Translations under genes and position numbers: made by a program | Source of the DNA: Hydrogenophaga sp. | GTDB lineage: Bacteria; Pseudomonadota; Gammaproteobacteria; Burkholderiales; Burkholderiaceae_C | Reading direction: 5' to 3' | DNA: 64,000 nucleotides | Assembly (NCBI GenBank): GCA_011391595.1 | Contig: JAABQG010000008.1 | Coordinates: forward strand, 1 to 64,000 | Shown: positions 30,321 through 41,927 of the stretch, in pieces | Layout of the letters: the number at the start of each line of letters is the position of its first letter | Numbering within the stretch: position 1 is the first letter of the stretch | Notes under the pieces: model-generated | What the model was told of the DNA's origin: nothing | What the model saw: the letters and a program-made list of their open reading frames with translations, nothing else | Database searches by the model: none

Positions 30321-30419
30321 TCGTTTTGGCTCGACGCCGGCAGATGCGTCCAAGATGTTGCGAAGTGTTGCTATTCCCCCGAAATAGTCGCGGGCCGTCC
30401 GGCTCGATAGAATGAAATC

Positions 30420-30779
30420 ATGGCAACCAAAAAACCTTCCATTCCGACCGCGCCGACGACGCCCGTGCGCGAGGGGGAGGGCGGCAATTCGGTGGTGCTG
30501 GAGCGGCGCACCCAGAGGGTCAAGCCGCCCCAGATGTACCAGGTCGCGATGCTCAATGACGACTTCACCCCGATGGAGTTCGTGGTGATGGTGATCCAGG
30601 AGTTTTTCAGCAAGGACCGTGAAACAGCCACCCAGATCATGCTCAAGATCCACCTGGACGGCAAAGGCGTCTGCGGCGTCTATTCGAAGGATGTGGCCGC
30701 GACCAAGGTCGATCAGGTGCTGGATGCAGCGAAACAGCACGGTCATCCGTTGCAATGTGTCAGCGAGCCTGTTGAATAA
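30420..30779 (+). CDS. clpS: ATP-dependent Clp protease adaptor ClpS
   Basis: 119 aa. A disordered Pro/Thr/Gly-rich tail of about 38 residues precedes the ClpS fold: [24 protein letters not shown], then [20 protein letters not shown]. The Asn-Asp pair and Met that bind N-degron residues are present. It delivers N-end-rule substrates to ClpA, encoded 60 bases downstream. Confidence 0.96.
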   Translation: MATKKPSIPTAPTTPVREGEGGNSVVLERRTQRVKPPQMYQVAMLNDDFTPMEFVVMVIQEFFSKDRETATQIMLKIHLDGKGVCGVYSKDVAATKVDQVLDAAKQHGHPLQCVSEPVE

Positions 30780-30839
30780 ACGGTTTCACCCCCGACATGA
30801 CAGGACATCACTTTTTTTAGCAAGGCAAAAGGAAATCTC

Positions 30840-33173
30840 ATGATTGCCCAGGAATTGGAAGTCAGCTTGCACATGGCTTTCGTGGAGGCGCGCCAGCAAC
30901 GCCACGAATTCATCACCGTGGAGCACCTGCTGCTCGCCTTGCTCGACAACCCCAGCGCCGCCGAGGTGTTGCGGGCTTGTTCGGCCAACGTCGATGATCT
31001 GCGCAAGTCCCTGACCAACTTCATCAAGGACAACACGCCGCAGGTGGCCGGGACGGATGACGTGGACACCCAGCCGACGCTGGGCTTCCAGCGAGTGATC
31101 CAGCGCGCCATCATGCACGTTCAGTCGACCGGCAACGGGAAGAAGGAGGTCACCGGTGCCAACGTGCTGGTGGCGATCTTCGGCGAGAAAGACTCGCACG
31201 CTGTTTACTACCTGCACCAGCAAGGCGTGACCCGGCTCGACGTGGTGAACTTCATCGCGCACGGCATCAAGAAGAGCGACCCACCCGAGCCCGCCAAGGG
31301 GGCTGATGCCCCATCCGGCGGCGAGGGCGAAGAGGGCGGCGGCGAGAAGAACGAGAAAGCCTCGCCGCTGGAGCAGTTCACCCAGAACCTGAACCAGCTC
31401 GCCAAAGACGGCAAGATCGACCCGCTGATCGGGCGCGAGTACGAGGTCGAGCGGGTGATCCAGATTCTGTGCCGCCGCCGCAAGAACAATCCGTTGCTGG
31501 TCGGCGAGGCCGGCGTCGGAAAGACGGCGATTGCCGAGGGCCTGGCCTGGCGCATCACGCAGAAGGACGTGCCGGAAATCCTGGCCGAATCCAGTGTCTA
31601 TTCGCTGGACATGGGCGCGCTACTGGCGGGCACCAAGTACCGCGGGGATTTCGAGCAACGCCTAAAGGGTGTGCTCAAGTCGCTCAAGGACAAGCCCAAC
31701 GCGATCCTTTTCATCGACGAGATCCACACGCTCATTGGTGCCGGCGCGGCATCGGGCGGCACGCTCGACGCGTCCAACCTGCTGAAGCCTGCCCTGAGTT
31801 CGGGCGCGCTCAAATGCATCGGGGCGACGACGTTCACCGAGTACCGCGGCATTTTTGAAAAAGACGCCGCGCTGTCGCGCCGCTTCCAGAAGGTCGATGT
31901 GGTCGAGCCGACTGTGCCCGAGACGATCGAGATCCTCAAGGGCCTGAAATCGCGCTTCGAGGAGCACCACAGCGTGAAGTACGCCAATGCGGCGCTGCAG
32001 GCGGCCGCTGAATTGAGCGCCAAGTACATCAACGACCGCCATCTGCCTGACAAGGCCATCGACGTGATTGACGAGGCCGGTGCCGCCCAGCGCATCCTGG
32101 TGCCATCGAAGCGCAAGAAAACAATCGGCAAGGCCGAGATCGAGGAAATCGTGGCCAAGATCGCCCGCATTCCGCCGGCCAACGTGTCCAACGACGACCG
32201 CGGCAAGCTGCAGACGCTGGAGCGTGACCTCAAGAGCGTGGTGTTCGGGCAGGACAAGGCGCTCGAAGTGCTGGCCGGCGCCGTGAAGATGGCGCGTTCC
32301 GGCCTGGGCCGCGCTGACAAGCCGATCGGCTCCTTTCTGTTCTCCGGCCCCACCGGCGTGGGCAAGACCGAGGCGGCCAAGCAGCTGGCCTACATCATGG
32401 GCATCGAGCTGATGCGCTTCGACATGTCGGAGTACATGGAGCGCCATGCGGTGAGCCGCCTGATCGGGGCACCTCCCGGTTACGTCGGATTCGACCAGGG
32501 TGGCCTGCTGACCGAGGCGGTGACCAAGAAGCCGCACGCGGTGCTGCTGCTCGACGAGATCGAGAAGGCGCACCCGGACATCTTCAACGTGCTGCTGCAG
32601 GTCATGGACCATGGCACGCTGACCGACAACAACGGACGCAAGGCCGACTTCCGCAACATCATCATCATCATGACGACGAACGCGGGCGCCGAGACCATGA
32701 ACAAGGCGACCATCGGCTTCACCAACCCGCGTGTGGCGGGCGACGAGATGGCCGACATCAAACGACTGTTCACGCCCGAGTTCCGCAACCGGCTCGACGC
32801 CACGGTCAGCTTCAAGGCCCTCGACGAAGTTGTCATCATGCGCGTGGTGGACAAATTCCTGCTGCAGCTGGAGACCCAGCTCGCCGAGAAGAAGGTCGAC
32901 GTCACCTTCACCGACAAGCTGCGCAAGCACCTGGCGAAGAAGGGCTTCGATCCGCTGATGGGCGCGCGCCCGATGCAGCGCCTGATCCAGGACACCATCC
33001 GCCGTGCGCTGGCCGACGAACTGCTTTTTGGCCGCCTGACCGAGGGCGGCCGCCTGACGGTGGACATCGACGACAAGGAAGAGGTGCTTCTCGATATCCA
33101 TCCCCTGCCGAAGAAAGAGGGCAAGGCGTCCCGCGCAGAGCCGGCGGAGCCGGAACAGGCAACGGCGGACTGA
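30840..33173 (+). CDS. clpA: ATP-dependent Clp protease ATP-binding subunit ClpA
   Basis: 777 aa. N-terminal Clp repeats are at residues 1-140, followed by an acidic/Gly linker ([14 protein letters not shown]). The first AAA+ domain has [13 protein letters not shown] and [18 protein letters not shown]; the second has [13 protein letters not shown] and [13 protein letters not shown]. The C-terminus is Glu/Ala-rich. It unfolds substrates for ClpP. It pairs with clpS upstream and is followed by a terminator. Confidence 0.97.
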   Translation: MIAQELEVSLHMAFVEARQQRHEFITVEHLLLALLDNPSAAEVLRACSANVDDLRKSLTNFIKDNTPQVAGTDDVDTQPTLGFQRVIQRAIMHVQSTGNGKKEVTGANVLVAIFGEKDSHAVYYLHQQGVTRLDVVNFIAHGIKKSDPPEPAKGADAPSGGEGEEGGGEKNEKASPLEQFTQNLNQLAKDGKIDPLIGREYEVERVIQILCRRRKNNPLLVGEAGVGKTAIAEGLAWRITQKDVPEILAESSVYSLDMGALLAGTKYRGDFEQRLKGVLKSLKDKPNAILFIDEIHTLIGAGAASGGTLDASNLLKPALSSGALKCIGATTFTEYRGIFEKDAALSRRFQKVDVVEPTVPETIEILKGLKSRFEEHHSVKYANAALQAAAELSAKYINDRHLPDKAIDVIDEAGAAQRILVPSKRKKTIGKAEIEEIVAKIARIPPANVSNDDRGKLQTLERDLKSVVFGQDKALEVLAGAVKMARSGLGRADKPIGSFLFSGPTGVGKTEAAKQLAYIMGIELMRFDMSEYMERHAVSRLIGAPPGYVGFDQGGLLTEAVTKKPHAVLLLDEIEKAHPDIFNVLLQVMDHGTLTDNNGRKADFRNIIIIMTTNAGAETMNKATIGFTNPRVAGDEMADIKRLFTPEFRNRLDATVSFKALDEVVIMRVVDKFLLQLETQLAEKKVDVTFTDKLRKHLAKKGFDPLMGARPMQRLIQDTIRRALADELLFGRLTEGGRLTVDIDDKEEVLLDIHPLPKKEGKASRAEPAEPEQATAD

Positions 33174-33205
33174 GTCGCGAAAGAGGCGCCTCAGCGCCCC
33201 TGAGA

Positions 33206-33243
33206 AAAAGGTCGGTAGCGCTCAGCTCCCGGCCTTTTTTTCT
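33206..33243 (+). terminator. Rho-independent terminator of clpA
   Basis: AAAAAGGTCGG (33206-33216) pairs with CCGGCCTTTTT (33230-33240) with one G-T pair, and the T tract continues to 33241. Confidence 0.8.
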
Positions 33244-33377
33244 CCAGTCGTACCGGGTTATTTCAAAAATAATAGCGAACTACGACCATTCGACGCTGGG
33301 ATAGCCCCTATTTTGTTGATATTTTGCCTCCGAAGGCCTGTTTTGCGGCTACAGTGACGGCGCAAACCTCCACGCCC

Positions 33378-34856
33378 ATGACCGCACGACCCCCATCCCC
33401 CACTGGCCCGCACACCTTTCTCTGGCACGACTATGAAACCTTTGGCGCCAACGTCCGCCATGACCGGCCGGCGCAGTTCGCCGCCATCCGAACCGACGCT
33501 GAACTGAACGAGATCGGCGAGCCGCTGATGCTGTACTGCCAGCCCGCACCCGACTACCTGCCGGACCCTGCCTCTTGCCTGATCACCGGCATCACACCCC
33601 AGAAGTGCCTGGAGCTTGGCGTGCCTGAAAATGAATTCGCGGCCCGGATCGAAACCGCCTTTTCGCAGCCCGGCACCATCGGCGTGGGCTACAACACCAT
33701 TCGTTTCGACGACGAGATCACACGCTTCATGTTCTGGCGCAATCTGATCGACCCCTACGCGCGCGAGTGGCAGAACGACTGCGGCCGCTGGGACATCCTG
33801 GACGTGGCGCGGACCGCCTACGCGCTGCGGCCCGAGGGCGTCCACTGGCCCAAAAAAGAGGATGGTTCTCCCAGCTTCAAGCTGGAACACCTGTCGAAGG
33901 TCAATGGTCTGGTGCACGAGGCCGCGCACGATGCCTTGTCGGACGTGCGCGCCACCATCGCGCTGGCGCGGCTGATTCGTGACCGGCAGCCCAAGCTGTT
34001 CGATTTCTGCCTGGCGCTGCACAAAAAGGACCGTGTTGCGGCCGAACTGGGCCTGCCCACCACGCCGCAGCACGCCAAACCGTTCCTGCACATCTCGGGC
34101 ATGTTCCCGGGGGAGCGCGGCTGCCTGGCCGTCATGTGGCCGCTGGCCAGCCACCCGACCAACAAGAACGAGCTGATCGCCTGGGATCTGGCGCACGATC
34201 CGGCCGAATTGGCCACGCTGAATGCCGACATCCTGCGCCTGCGCCTGTTCACCCGCGCTTCCGATCTGCCTGTGGGTCTGACGCGCCTGCCTGTCAAGAC
34301 TATCCACCTGAACAAGTCACCCATGGTGATAGGCAACCTGAAAACCCTGTCGCCAGCGATGGCCGCACACTGGGGCATCGATGTGGATCAGGCGCTGCAA
34401 TTTGCCGCGGTGGCCCGAGACCTGCCCGACATGAGCGCCATCTGGAACGAGGTGTTCCGCCGGCCCGCAGACACCGGCGAGGGGCTGATCGACGTCGAGC
34501 AGGACCTGTATGGCGGCTTCATCGGCAACGGCGACCGGCGCCGACTGAACCAGTTGCGTGCCTTGTCGCCGGCGCAGCTGTCAACGGCGCGCAGCAGCTT
34601 TGACGACGCGCGGCTGGAGGAGATCGTGTTTCGCTATCGCGCACGCAACTTTCCCGCCACGCTCACGCCCGAAGAAGTCCAGCGCTGGGATGCACACCGG
34701 GCTGCGCGCCTGCTCGAAGGCGCGGGCGGCGCCCGCACCGTGGAGCAACTGTTCGGCGAGATCGACACGCTGTCGGAGGCTGCGGACGACCGCGGCGAGG
34801 CGATATTGGGCGCCTTGTACGACTACGCCACGGCCATCGCGCCAGAAATTGAATGA
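33378..34856 (+). CDS. sbcB: Exodeoxyribonuclease I
   Basis: 492 aa from the ATG at 33378, the usual length for SbcB. The DEDD exonuclease domain starts FLWHDYETFGANVRHDRPAQF (Asp18, Glu20), and the third and fourth acidic motifs are in VGYNTIRFDDEITRFMFWRN and HDALSDVRATIALARLI. The SH3-like and C-terminal domains follow (IHLNKSPMVIGNLKTL, DVEQDLYGGFIGNGDRRRL). It degrades single-stranded DNA 3' to 5'. No strong Shine-Dalgarno motif is visible and the gene stands alone. Confidence 0.94.
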   Translation: MTARPPSPTGPHTFLWHDYETFGANVRHDRPAQFAAIRTDAELNEIGEPLMLYCQPAPDYLPDPASCLITGITPQKCLELGVPENEFAARIETAFSQPGTIGVGYNTIRFDDEITRFMFWRNLIDPYAREWQNDCGRWDILDVARTAYALRPEGVHWPKKEDGSPSFKLEHLSKVNGLVHEAAHDALSDVRATIALARLIRDRQPKLFDFCLALHKKDRVAAELGLPTTPQHAKPFLHISGMFPGERGCLAVMWPLASHPTNKNELIAWDLAHDPAELATLNADILRLRLFTRASDLPVGLTRLPVKTIHLNKSPMVIGNLKTLSPAMAAHWGIDVDQALQFAAVARDLPDMSAIWNEVFRRPADTGEGLIDVEQDLYGGFIGNGDRRRLNQLRALSPAQLSTARSSFDDARLEEIVFRYRARNFPATLTPEEVQRWDAHRAARLLEGAGGARTVEQLFGEIDTLSEAADDRGEAILGALYDYATAIAPEIE

Positions 34857-34910
34857 AAACTGCCTTTTCCCGTCGTCGAATGGTCGGTTTATGTTCTCAA
34901 AACAGGTGAT

Positions 34911-35455
34911 TCAGTTGGCAGGCGAACCGCTCGAAAGCGCCTGGGGCGCGACGGCCACCGAGGCATTGAACAAGGCGCGAATCGATTCCACCCGGGCCCG
35001 GTTCACGCCCCGGTCGCCGTGGCCGATGCGGCTGGCGGAACGAACGTGGATCAAGCCCGCCCCTTCATCCAGATAGAACTCCACATCGTCAGTGAAGCGC
35101 ATCAGCTTCGTGGTGGACTGCGCATAAAGATAGGCGGGCTCGTCGGTGACCAGCACGGTGCGTTCCATGGCAGGCAGGATCGCCGCCAGCTTGCGCATCG
35201 CTGCACGGCCGTCGCCTGGATAGCGCAGCGGCTCGATCTCGGCGTAGCGGGCCGGAGGGGTGTCCGGCCAGAGCGCGGCCTGGCTGCTCACGCTGTTGGG
35301 CGTGGACGAGGGTGGCTTGAGCCGGCCGGCTTTCACACCCAGGTCGCCCGGTTGTGAGCCCGAGAGGGCGCCAAGCTGTGCCGCCCCGATCAGCAGGGCA
35401 GGCGCCAGCACCACGATGGCAATCAGGCTCATGATGATCTTTCGGTTGCGAGGTT

Positions 35456-35459
<4 letters not shown>
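34911..35459 (-). CDS. DUF1499 family membrane-anchored protein
   Basis: 182 aa. One N-terminal membrane helix (IIMSLIAIVVLAPALLIGAAQLG) is followed by a DUF1499 domain: LKPPSSTPNSVSSQAA, IVY-like strands and DVEFYLDEGAGLIHVRSASRIGHGDRGVNRARVESIR. The SRxGxxDxGxNRxRVExIR pattern is the family hallmark. Function unknown. Its ATG overlaps the stop of the EVE-domain gene by four bases, so they are co-translated. Confidence 0.88.
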
Positions 35460-35935
<476 letters not shown>

Positions 35936-35956
35936 GGCCAGCGCGCCTGCGATCCG

Positions 35957-36670
35957 CTAGCCGGCCAGGCTGACAAACACATTCTGCACGTCGTCGTTCG
36001 CATCAATGGCGGCGAGAAAGGACTCCACTTCCTCCAGATCGGCGGCGCTCAGGCTCGCCGGGTCGATCGGGTTCTTGGGCCGGTAGCCCAGCCTGGCCGA
36101 CAGCACTGAAAAGCCTTGCGCCGGGAGGGCCCGGCTGACCAGATCAAGGTCCGTCGCGCTGGTGATGAACAGCGTGCTGCCCTCGGCGTCGCCCGGCTCC
36201 AGGTCTTGCGCGCCGGCCTCAATGGCGGCCACTTCAGGGTCAGTGCCCTGGGTCACTGGCTCCGCCTCGATCAGGCCCACGTGGTCAAAATCCCAGGCCA
36301 CCGATCCGGATGTGCCCAGTTGCCCCTTGCGGAACAGCACGCGCATCTCTGGCGCGGTACGGTTCACGTTGTCTGTGAGGCACTCCACCATCACCGCCAC
36401 CCGGTGCGGGGCAAAGCCTTCGTACATCACGTGCTCGAAATGCACCACCTCCCCGGTGAGACCGGCGCCCTTCTTGATCGCCCGATCCAGCGTTTCCTTG
36501 GGCATGGACACCTTGCGCGCCTGTTCCACGACCAGGCGCAGCCGAGAATTGGAGGCCGGGTCGGCCCCGTTGCGCGCCGCGACCATGATGTCCTTGGCCA
36601 GGCGGCCAAACAGCTTGCCCTTGGCATTTGCCGCCAGTTCCTTGCCTTTTGCTTTCCACTGCGCGCCCAT
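35957..36670 (-). CDS. YebC/PmpR-family regulator, divergent paralogue
   Basis: 237 aa from the ATG at 36668-36670 (AGGAA about nine bases upstream). It starts [21 protein letters not shown], unlike the MAGHSKW start of canonical YebC, and the three-domain layout is kept through [11 protein letters not shown]. The MGAQWK start matches the YeeN/YebC2-like branch. A second family member, the canonical one, is at 39881. YebC-type proteins were described as transcription regulators, and recent work links them to translation of proline-rich stretches; which role applies here is open. It heads a probable operon with the EVE and DUF1499 genes. Confidence 0.9.
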   Translation of the reverse strand: MGAQWKAKGKELAANAKGKLFGRLAKDIMVAARNGADPASNSRLRLVVEQARKVSMPKETLDRAIKKGAGLTGEVVHFEHVMYEGFAPHRVAVMVECLTDNVNRTAPEMRVLFRKGQLGTSGSVAWDFDHVGLIEAEPVTQGTDPEVAAIEAGAQDLEPGDAEGSTLFITSATDLDLVSRALPAQGFSVLSARLGYRPKNPIDPASLSAADLEEVESFLAAIDANDDVQNVFVSLAG

Positions 36671-36927
36671 TTTGGAGGTTCCTTGATGTTGGGGGATGTT
36701 GCTTGATTCTCGCAGGCTGTGCGCCAGGCCCGATATCACCCATCGCGCCAGAACGTCCCCGCGACAGGTGAACTGCGTCTGGAACCGGTGCAGACAGCGG
36801 CATGCCTTGATCTGCGGCAAGTCAACGGCATCCGCCGGTGTCCACAATGGAATGCAGCACGGGGACGTTGTTCCGTGCAATCCTCGGGAATTGCGGCATG
36901 CTGCCGGCTTCATGGAAGGTGATTCAA

Positions 36928-37461
36928 ATGACAAGATTCTCTATTTTTTCGCTGAAACAGCCCTTGAACCCCATGCCACCGGCGCGCCGCAGCCTGTTGT
37001 ACGTCGGTGCCTTTGTGTCGGTCCTGCTGCTGGCCGGTTGCAGTGTGGAATTTGAGAATCTGCAGCCCGCCAAGGAAGCTGGCCAGCTCACGAATCCCTC
37101 CGGTTCCGTCTATACCGGATGGCGCGTGTTCCAGGACAAGTGCGCGCGCTGCCATGGGACTGCGGCAACCGGCACGGCCAAAGCGCCGGATTTGCTGCCT
37201 GTCGTCCGGGAAATGGGCCCGCGCCAGTTTGTGAGTCTGGTGCTGCAGCGCTACGACTGGAACCAGCAGACGCCGCAGGCCCGAAGCGACAGCAGCGCGC
37301 GGGAGGTCGCGGTCGATCTGATCATGCAGCGCAAGGACGTGCCGGTCACGATGCCTGCCTGGCAAGGCGAACCCAGCGTGGACGCCCATGTCCTGGATCT
37401 TTACGCCTGGCTCTCGGCGCGCGCGCAGGGTACTCAGGATCCGGGGCGTCCGGCGCAGTAG
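36928..37461 (+). CDS. Lipoprotein cytochrome c, monohaem
   Basis: 177 aa from the ATG at 36928, which has AAGGTG six bases upstream; longer in-frame starts are less likely. The N-terminus carries a lipoprotein signal with lipobox LLLAGCSVE. One haem site CARCH occurs in [16 protein letters not shown], and a C-terminal Met ligand is likely in [14 protein letters not shown]. It should be an outer- or inner-membrane-anchored periplasmic electron carrier. Neighbours do not reveal the partner. Confidence 0.87.
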   Translation: MTRFSIFSLKQPLNPMPPARRSLLYVGAFVSVLLLAGCSVEFENLQPAKEAGQLTNPSGSVYTGWRVFQDKCARCHGTAATGTAKAPDLLPVVREMGPRQFVSLVLQRYDWNQQTPQARSDSSAREVAVDLIMQRKDVPVTMPAWQGEPSVDAHVLDLYAWLSARAQGTQDPGRPAQ

Positions 37462-37639
37462 TTGCCCAATGCGCCGGCGGCTGGAAGTGGCCGCTGTAGC
37501 GGTACTGGGGCACCTCAGTTCCTGACAGGCGCCATGAGCGTCCCGATCAGGCAGAAAGCCGGGCTGATCGCATGCCGCAGATGGAAAAGACGTATCGGGA
37601 GGCGTGCCGGCAGGTTGGATTTCAGGGAAAAGTCCGGTT

Positions 37640-38269
37640 TCAGGTGGTGCCGAAGATGCGGTCGCCCGCGTCGCCCAATCCGGGCAGGATGTAACCGCGG
37701 TTGTTGAGCTCGCGGTCGATGGCGGCGGTGTAGATTGGCACGTCCGGGTGGGCCTTGTGCACCGTGGCGAGGCCCTCGGGGCAGGTCAGCAGGCACACGA
37801 ACTTGATCGAGCGCGGTGTGAGGGCCTTGAGCTTGTCGAGGGCGGCCACCGCCGAGTTGCCGGTGGCCAGCATGGGGTCCAGCACGATGACGTCACGTTC
37901 CTGCATGTCGGACGGCATCTTGAAGTAGTACTGGATGGCCTGTAGCGTGGCATGGTCCCGGTACAGGCCGATATGGCCCACGCGCGCGCCGGGCACCACG
38001 CTGAGCATGCCGTCCAGGATACCGAGGCCCGCGCGCAGGATGGGCACGAAAACCAGCTTCTTGCCGTCGATAACCTGACTGGTCATTGTCTCCAGCGGGG
38101 TTTCGATCTCCACGGCGTGCAGCGGCATGTCTCGCAGGACCTCGTAGGCCATCAGCGTGCTCAGTTCGTTGAGCAGGGTGCGGAAGGTGTTGGTGCTGGC
38201 GTCCTTCTTGCGCATCAGCGTGAGCTTGTGCTGGACCAGCGGGTGGGTGATGTGGTGAACCTGGTTCAT
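37640..38269 (-). CDS. upp: Uracil phosphoribosyltransferase
   Basis: 209 aa from the ATG at 38267-38269. The PRPP-binding loop [18 protein letters not shown] is diagnostic, and the uracil-binding C-terminus is [25 protein letters not shown]. It salvages uracil to UMP. It lies 18 bases downstream of the HerA-like ATPase gene in the same direction. Confidence 0.97.
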   Translation of the reverse strand: MNQVHHITHPLVQHKLTLMRKKDASTNTFRTLLNELSTLMAYEVLRDMPLHAVEIETPLETMTSQVIDGKKLVFVPILRAGLGILDGMLSVVPGARVGHIGLYRDHATLQAIQYYFKMPSDMQERDVIVLDPMLATGNSAVAALDKLKALTPRSIKFVCLLTCPEGLATVHKAHPDVPIYTAAIDRELNNRGYILPGLGDAGDRIFGTT

Positions 38270-38287
38270 GGTGAGTTCCTTCAAGGG

Positions 38288-39808
38288 TTACCGTTTCTTG
38301 CCGCCGAAAAGGCCGCCCAGCACGCCGCGGATGATCTCGCGGCCCACAGTCGAGCCCATGGTGCGCACGGCGGACTTGGCCATGGACTGGGCCAGGCCGT
38401 CATGCTTGGCGCCTCGTGGACCAGTGGTGCCGAACAGCACGTCGTTCAGGCCCCCGAGCAGGCCTCCGCTTTCGGCTTCTGCTTTACCGTCCGCGCCTTT
38501 ACCGGCCTGGCTCGCGGAGGTGGCAGAGGCTTCGGCGCGGCCCTTGAGCTTTTCATAGGCGGATTCTCGGTCCACGGCTTTCTCGTAGACGCCGGCAACC
38601 AGGGAAGTCTGCAGCAGCGCCTGGCGCTGGGCTGGCGTGATCGGGCCGAGCTGGCTGCCTGGCGGCAGCACATAGACACGTTCGGTGATGCCAGGGCGGC
38701 CCTTGACGTCCAGCAGGCTCACCAGCGCTTCGCCCACGGCCAGTTCGGTGATGGCGGTCTCGATGTCGAGGCCGGGCTTTTGCCGCATGGTCTGGGCGGT
38801 GGCCTTGACGGCCTTCTGGTCGCGAGGCGTGTAGGCCCGCAATGCGTGCTGTACGCGGTTGCCGAGTTGCGCCAGCACACTGTCTGGAATGTCCAGAGGG
38901 TTCTGCGTGACGAAATACACGCCCACGCCCTTGGACCGCACCAGGCGCACCACCAGTTCGATGCGCTCGACCAGCGCCTTGGGCGCGTCGGTGAACAGCA
39001 AATGCGCTTCGTCGAAGAAAAATACCAGCTTCGGCTTCTCCGGGTCGCCGATCTCCGGCAGTTGCTCGAACAGCTCCGACAGCATCCACAGCAGGAAGGT
39101 GGCATAGAGGCGCGGCGAGTTCATGAGCCTGTCGGCGGTCAGGACGTTGATCACCCCGCGCCCGTCGCCGTCGGTCTGCATGAAATCGGTGATGTTGAGC
39201 ATCGGCTCGCCAAAAAACTGTTCGCCACCCTGGCTCTCGATCTGCAGCAGCCCGCGCTGGATGGCGCCGACGCTCGCCGCGCTGACGTTGCCATACTGGG
39301 TGGTGAAATCGGACGCGTTGTCGCCGACGTACTGCAGCATGGAGCGCAAGTCTTTCAGGTCGAGCAGCAGCAGGCCGTTGTCGTCGGCGATCTTGAACAC
39401 CAGATTGAGCACACCGGCCTGGGTTTCGTTCAGGTTCAGCATCCGGCCCAGCAGCAGGGGGCCCATGTCGGAGACGGTGGCGCGCACCGGGTGGCCCTGC
39501 TCGCCAAACACGTCCCACAGGGTGGTCGGGCAGGCGCGCGATGCGGGCAGCTCAAGCCCCCGATCCTGGAGCACGGCGGCCAGTTTGTCGCCAATGTGGC
39601 CGGCCTGGCTGATGCCTGTCAGGTCGCCTTTGACGTCGGCCATGAAGACAGGGACGCCGATCTTCGAGAAGTTCTCCGCCAGTGTTTGCAGGGTGACGGT
39701 CTTGCCGGTGCCTGTGGCGCCGGTGATCAGGCCGTGGCGGTTGGCCAGTCCTGGCAACAGGTGGCATTCAGCGGTGGAATTCTTTGCAATCAGCATTGGC
39801 TCGGCCAT
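38288..39808 (-). CDS. HerA-like ATPase (DUF853, YjgR type)
   Basis: 506 aa. Walker [11 protein letters not shown] is at about residues 29-38, and [24 protein letters not shown] supplies Walker [39 protein letters not shown] matches the DUF853/YjgR helicase-like ATPases. An Ala-rich segment near 435-465 precedes a C-terminal tail rich in Lys and Arg (LFGGKKR). The role is unknown; relatives are related to DNA translocases. No NurA partner is present, so a HerA-NurA defence system is not supported. Confidence 0.92.
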   Translation of the reverse strand: MAEPMLIAKNSTAECHLLPGLANRHGLITGATGTGKTVTLQTLAENFSKIGVPVFMADVKGDLTGISQAGHIGDKLAAVLQDRGLELPASRACPTTLWDVFGEQGHPVRATVSDMGPLLLGRMLNLNETQAGVLNLVFKIADDNGLLLLDLKDLRSMLQYVGDNASDFTTQYGNVSAASVGAIQRGLLQIESQGGEQFFGEPMLNITDFMQTDGDGRGVINVLTADRLMNSPRLYATFLLWMLSELFEQLPEIGDPEKPKLVFFFDEAHLLFTDAPKALVERIELVVRLVRSKGVGVYFVTQNPLDIPDSVLAQLGNRVQHALRAYTPRDQKAVKATAQTMRQKPGLDIETAITELAVGEALVSLLDVKGRPGITERVYVLPPGSQLGPITPAQRQALLQTSLVAGVYEKAVDRESAYEKLKGRAEASATSASQAGKGADGKAEAESGGLLGGLNDVLFGTTGPRGAKHDGLAQSMAKSAVRTMGSTVGREIIRGVLGGLFGGKKR

Positions 39809-39880
39809 GGTGGAGGGTGTCCTGGAAGTGGAAAAGTAAAATCACACCCGACAGATTAAATCAACAGACAAGGATTTCCG

Positions 39881-40606
39881 ATGGCCGGCCACAGTAAATG
39901 GGCAAATATCCAGCATCGCAAGGGCAGACAGGACGAAAAGCGCCAACGGATATGGACGAGGGTGGTGCGTGAGATCATGGTGGCGGCACGTACCGGAGGA
40001 GGCGATCCGACGGCCAATCCGCGCCTGAGACTGGCCATCGAGAAGGCCAAAGCCGCCAATATGCCGGCCGACACGGTCAAACGTAACATCGACAAGGCCA
40101 CCGGTGCCCTCGAGGGTGTGAACTATGAGGAGATCCGCTATGAGGGCTATGGCATTGGCGGCGCCGCGATCATCGTGGACACCATGACCGACAACCGCGT
40201 GCGCACCGTGGCCGAAGTGCGCCACGCCTTCAGCAAGTACGGCGGCAACATGGGCACCGAGGGGTCGGTGGCGTTCCAGTTCAAGCACTGCGGCCAGTTG
40301 ATCTTTGCGCCGGGGACAAGCGAAGACCAGGTGATGGACGTGGCGCTGGAAGCCGGTGCGGAAGACGTTATCGCCGACGAGGAGGGCGCCATCGAGGTGC
40401 TGACCCCCCCTGGAGAATTCGAAGCCGTGAAGAACGCCCTCGAGGCCGCCGGGCTCAAGGCAGAGGTCGCTGAAGTCACGATGCGCCCGGAAAACACCGT
40501 CGAACTGACCGGTGATGACGCCGCGCGCATGCAGAAACTGCTCGACGTGCTGGAAGACCTGGACGACGTGCAGGACGTCTTCCACAACGCGGAGATCGCG
40601 CAATGA
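39881..40606 (+). CDS. yebC: YebC/PmpR-family regulatory protein
   Basis: 241 aa, canonical form starting [23 protein letters not shown], with [18 protein letters not shown] and [14 protein letters not shown] at the end. It is cytoplasmic, binds DNA or ribosomes, and belongs to the same family as the divergent copy at 35957. It lies 10 bases before purD, the standard Burkholderiales arrangement. Confidence 0.95.
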   Translation: MAGHSKWANIQHRKGRQDEKRQRIWTRVVREIMVAARTGGGDPTANPRLRLAIEKAKAANMPADTVKRNIDKATGALEGVNYEEIRYEGYGIGGAAIIVDTMTDNRVRTVAEVRHAFSKYGGNMGTEGSVAFQFKHCGQLIFAPGTSEDQVMDVALEAGAEDVIADEEGAIEVLTPPGEFEAVKNALEAAGLKAEVAEVTMRPENTVELTGDDAARMQKLLDVLEDLDDVQDVFHNAEIAQ

Positions 40607-40616
40607 GGGCGTTCGC

Positions 40617-41927
40617 ATGAAAGTACTGGTTGTCGGGGGTGGAGGCCGCGAGCACGCGCTGGCATGGAAGCTGGCGCAGTCTCCCAAAGTGCAGCAGGTC
40701 TACGTGGCGCCCGGCAATGGCGGCACGGCGATGGACCCGGAACTGGTGAATGTGCCGATCACGGATATTGCCGAGTTGCGGCGCTGGGCGGCGGCCGAGA
40801 AAATTGTCGTCACCGTGGTCGGCCCAGAAGGGCCATTGGCGGCGGGCATCGTGGACGAATTCCGGGCGCACAACATGCGGATCTTCGGTCCGACGAGGGC
40901 GGCGGCGCAGCTGGAAAGCTCCAAGGCGTTTTCCAAGGCGTTCATGAAGCGCCACGGCATTCCCACGGCGGCGTACGACACTTTTTCAGACGTCGGGGCG
41001 GCGCATGCCTACGTCGACCGGATGGGTGCGCCCATCGTGGTCAAGGCTGACGGCCTGGCCGCAGGCAAGGGTGTGGTCGTGGCGATGAGCCTTGCGGAGG
41101 CCCACGAGGCTATTGACTTCATGTTGCTGGACAACGCACTGGGTGTCAGCCACAACGCCGGCGTGGATGGACTGGCCGTTCCGCGGGTGGTCATCGAGGA
41201 GTTTTTGCAAGGTGAGGAGGCCAGCTTCATCGTGATGTGTGACGGCAAACATGTCGCTGCGATGGCCACGTCGCAGGATCACAAGCGCCTGCTCAACGGC
41301 GATGCTGGACCCAACACCGGTGGCATGGGCGCGTATTCACCGGCGCCGGTGGTGACCGCCGAGGTGCATGCCCGTGCCATGCGGGAAATCATCCTGCCAA
41401 CGATCCGCGGCATGGAAAAGGATGGCATTCCCTTCACCGGGTTCCTGTATGCGGGGCTGATGATTGACGCCGGCGGCCATCCCAGGACGCTCGAGTTCAA
41501 TTGCCGCATGGGCGACCCGGAGACGCAGCCCATCATGATGCGCCTGAAGACCGACCTGCTCGACGTGATGCTGGCCGCCACGGCAGGCCAGCTAGACAAC
41601 ATCGAGCTGGAGTGGGACCGCAGGCCGGCTCTTGGCGTGGTCATGGCGGCGGCTGGCTATCCACACGCCCCGCGCAAGGGCGACGTGATCACGGGCCTGC
41701 CGAAAGACGCCGATGACGTGATGGTGTTCCACGCCGGCACGGTCGAAAAAGACGGGGCGATCCTGAGCGCGGGTGGTCGGGTGTTGTGCGTGACAGCGCT
41801 GGCCGATTCCGTGAAGCAGGCACAACAGCACGCTTACGACGCCGCCCGGAGCATTCACTTCGATGGCATGCAGTACCGCCACGATATCGGGTTCCGGGCG
41901 ATCAAGCCGACGGGGCGGGCCGAATGA
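40617..41927 (+). CDS. purD: Phosphoribosylamine-glycine ligase
   Basis: 436 aa from the ATG at 40617. The N-terminus [19 protein letters not shown] is diagnostic, and the ATP-grasp core shows [28 protein letters not shown] and [19 protein letters not shown]. It makes glycinamide ribonucleotide in purine synthesis. Its stop overlaps the hemF ATG (ATGA). Confidence 0.97.
   Translation: MKVLVVGGGGREHALAWKLAQSPKVQQVYVAPGNGGTAMDPELVNVPITDIAELRRWAAAEKIVVTVVGPEGPLAAGIVDEFRAHNMRIFGPTRAAAQLESSKAFSKAFMKRHGIPTAAYDTFSDVGAAHAYVDRMGAPIVVKADGLAAGKGVVVAMSLAEAHEAIDFMLLDNALGVSHNAGVDGLAVPRVVIEEFLQGEEASFIVMCDGKHVAAMATSQDHKRLLNGDAGPNTGGMGAYSPAPVVTAEVHARAMREIILPTIRGMEKDGIPFTGFLYAGLMIDAGGHPRTLEFNCRMGDPETQPIMMRLKTDLLDVMLAATAGQLDNIELEWDRRPALGVVMAAAGYPHAPRKGDVITGLPKDADDVMVFHAGTVEKDGAILSAGGRVLCVTALADSVKQAQQHAYDAARSIHFDGMQYRHDIGFRAIKPTGRAE

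Noticed and set aside
31662-33101. 479-codon frame opposite clpA
   Set aside because: Mirror of ClpA codons; no domains.
38288-39808. HerA-like ATPase as part of a HerA-based defence system
   Set aside because: No NurA, Sir2 or other partner nearby; the protein is the common DUF853/YjgR type.
37952-39859. 635-codon frame opposite the HerA-like ATPase and upp
   Set aside because: Composition is Gln/His/Arg/Gly-rich like mirrored coding sequence, while the minus strand has clear Walker motifs.
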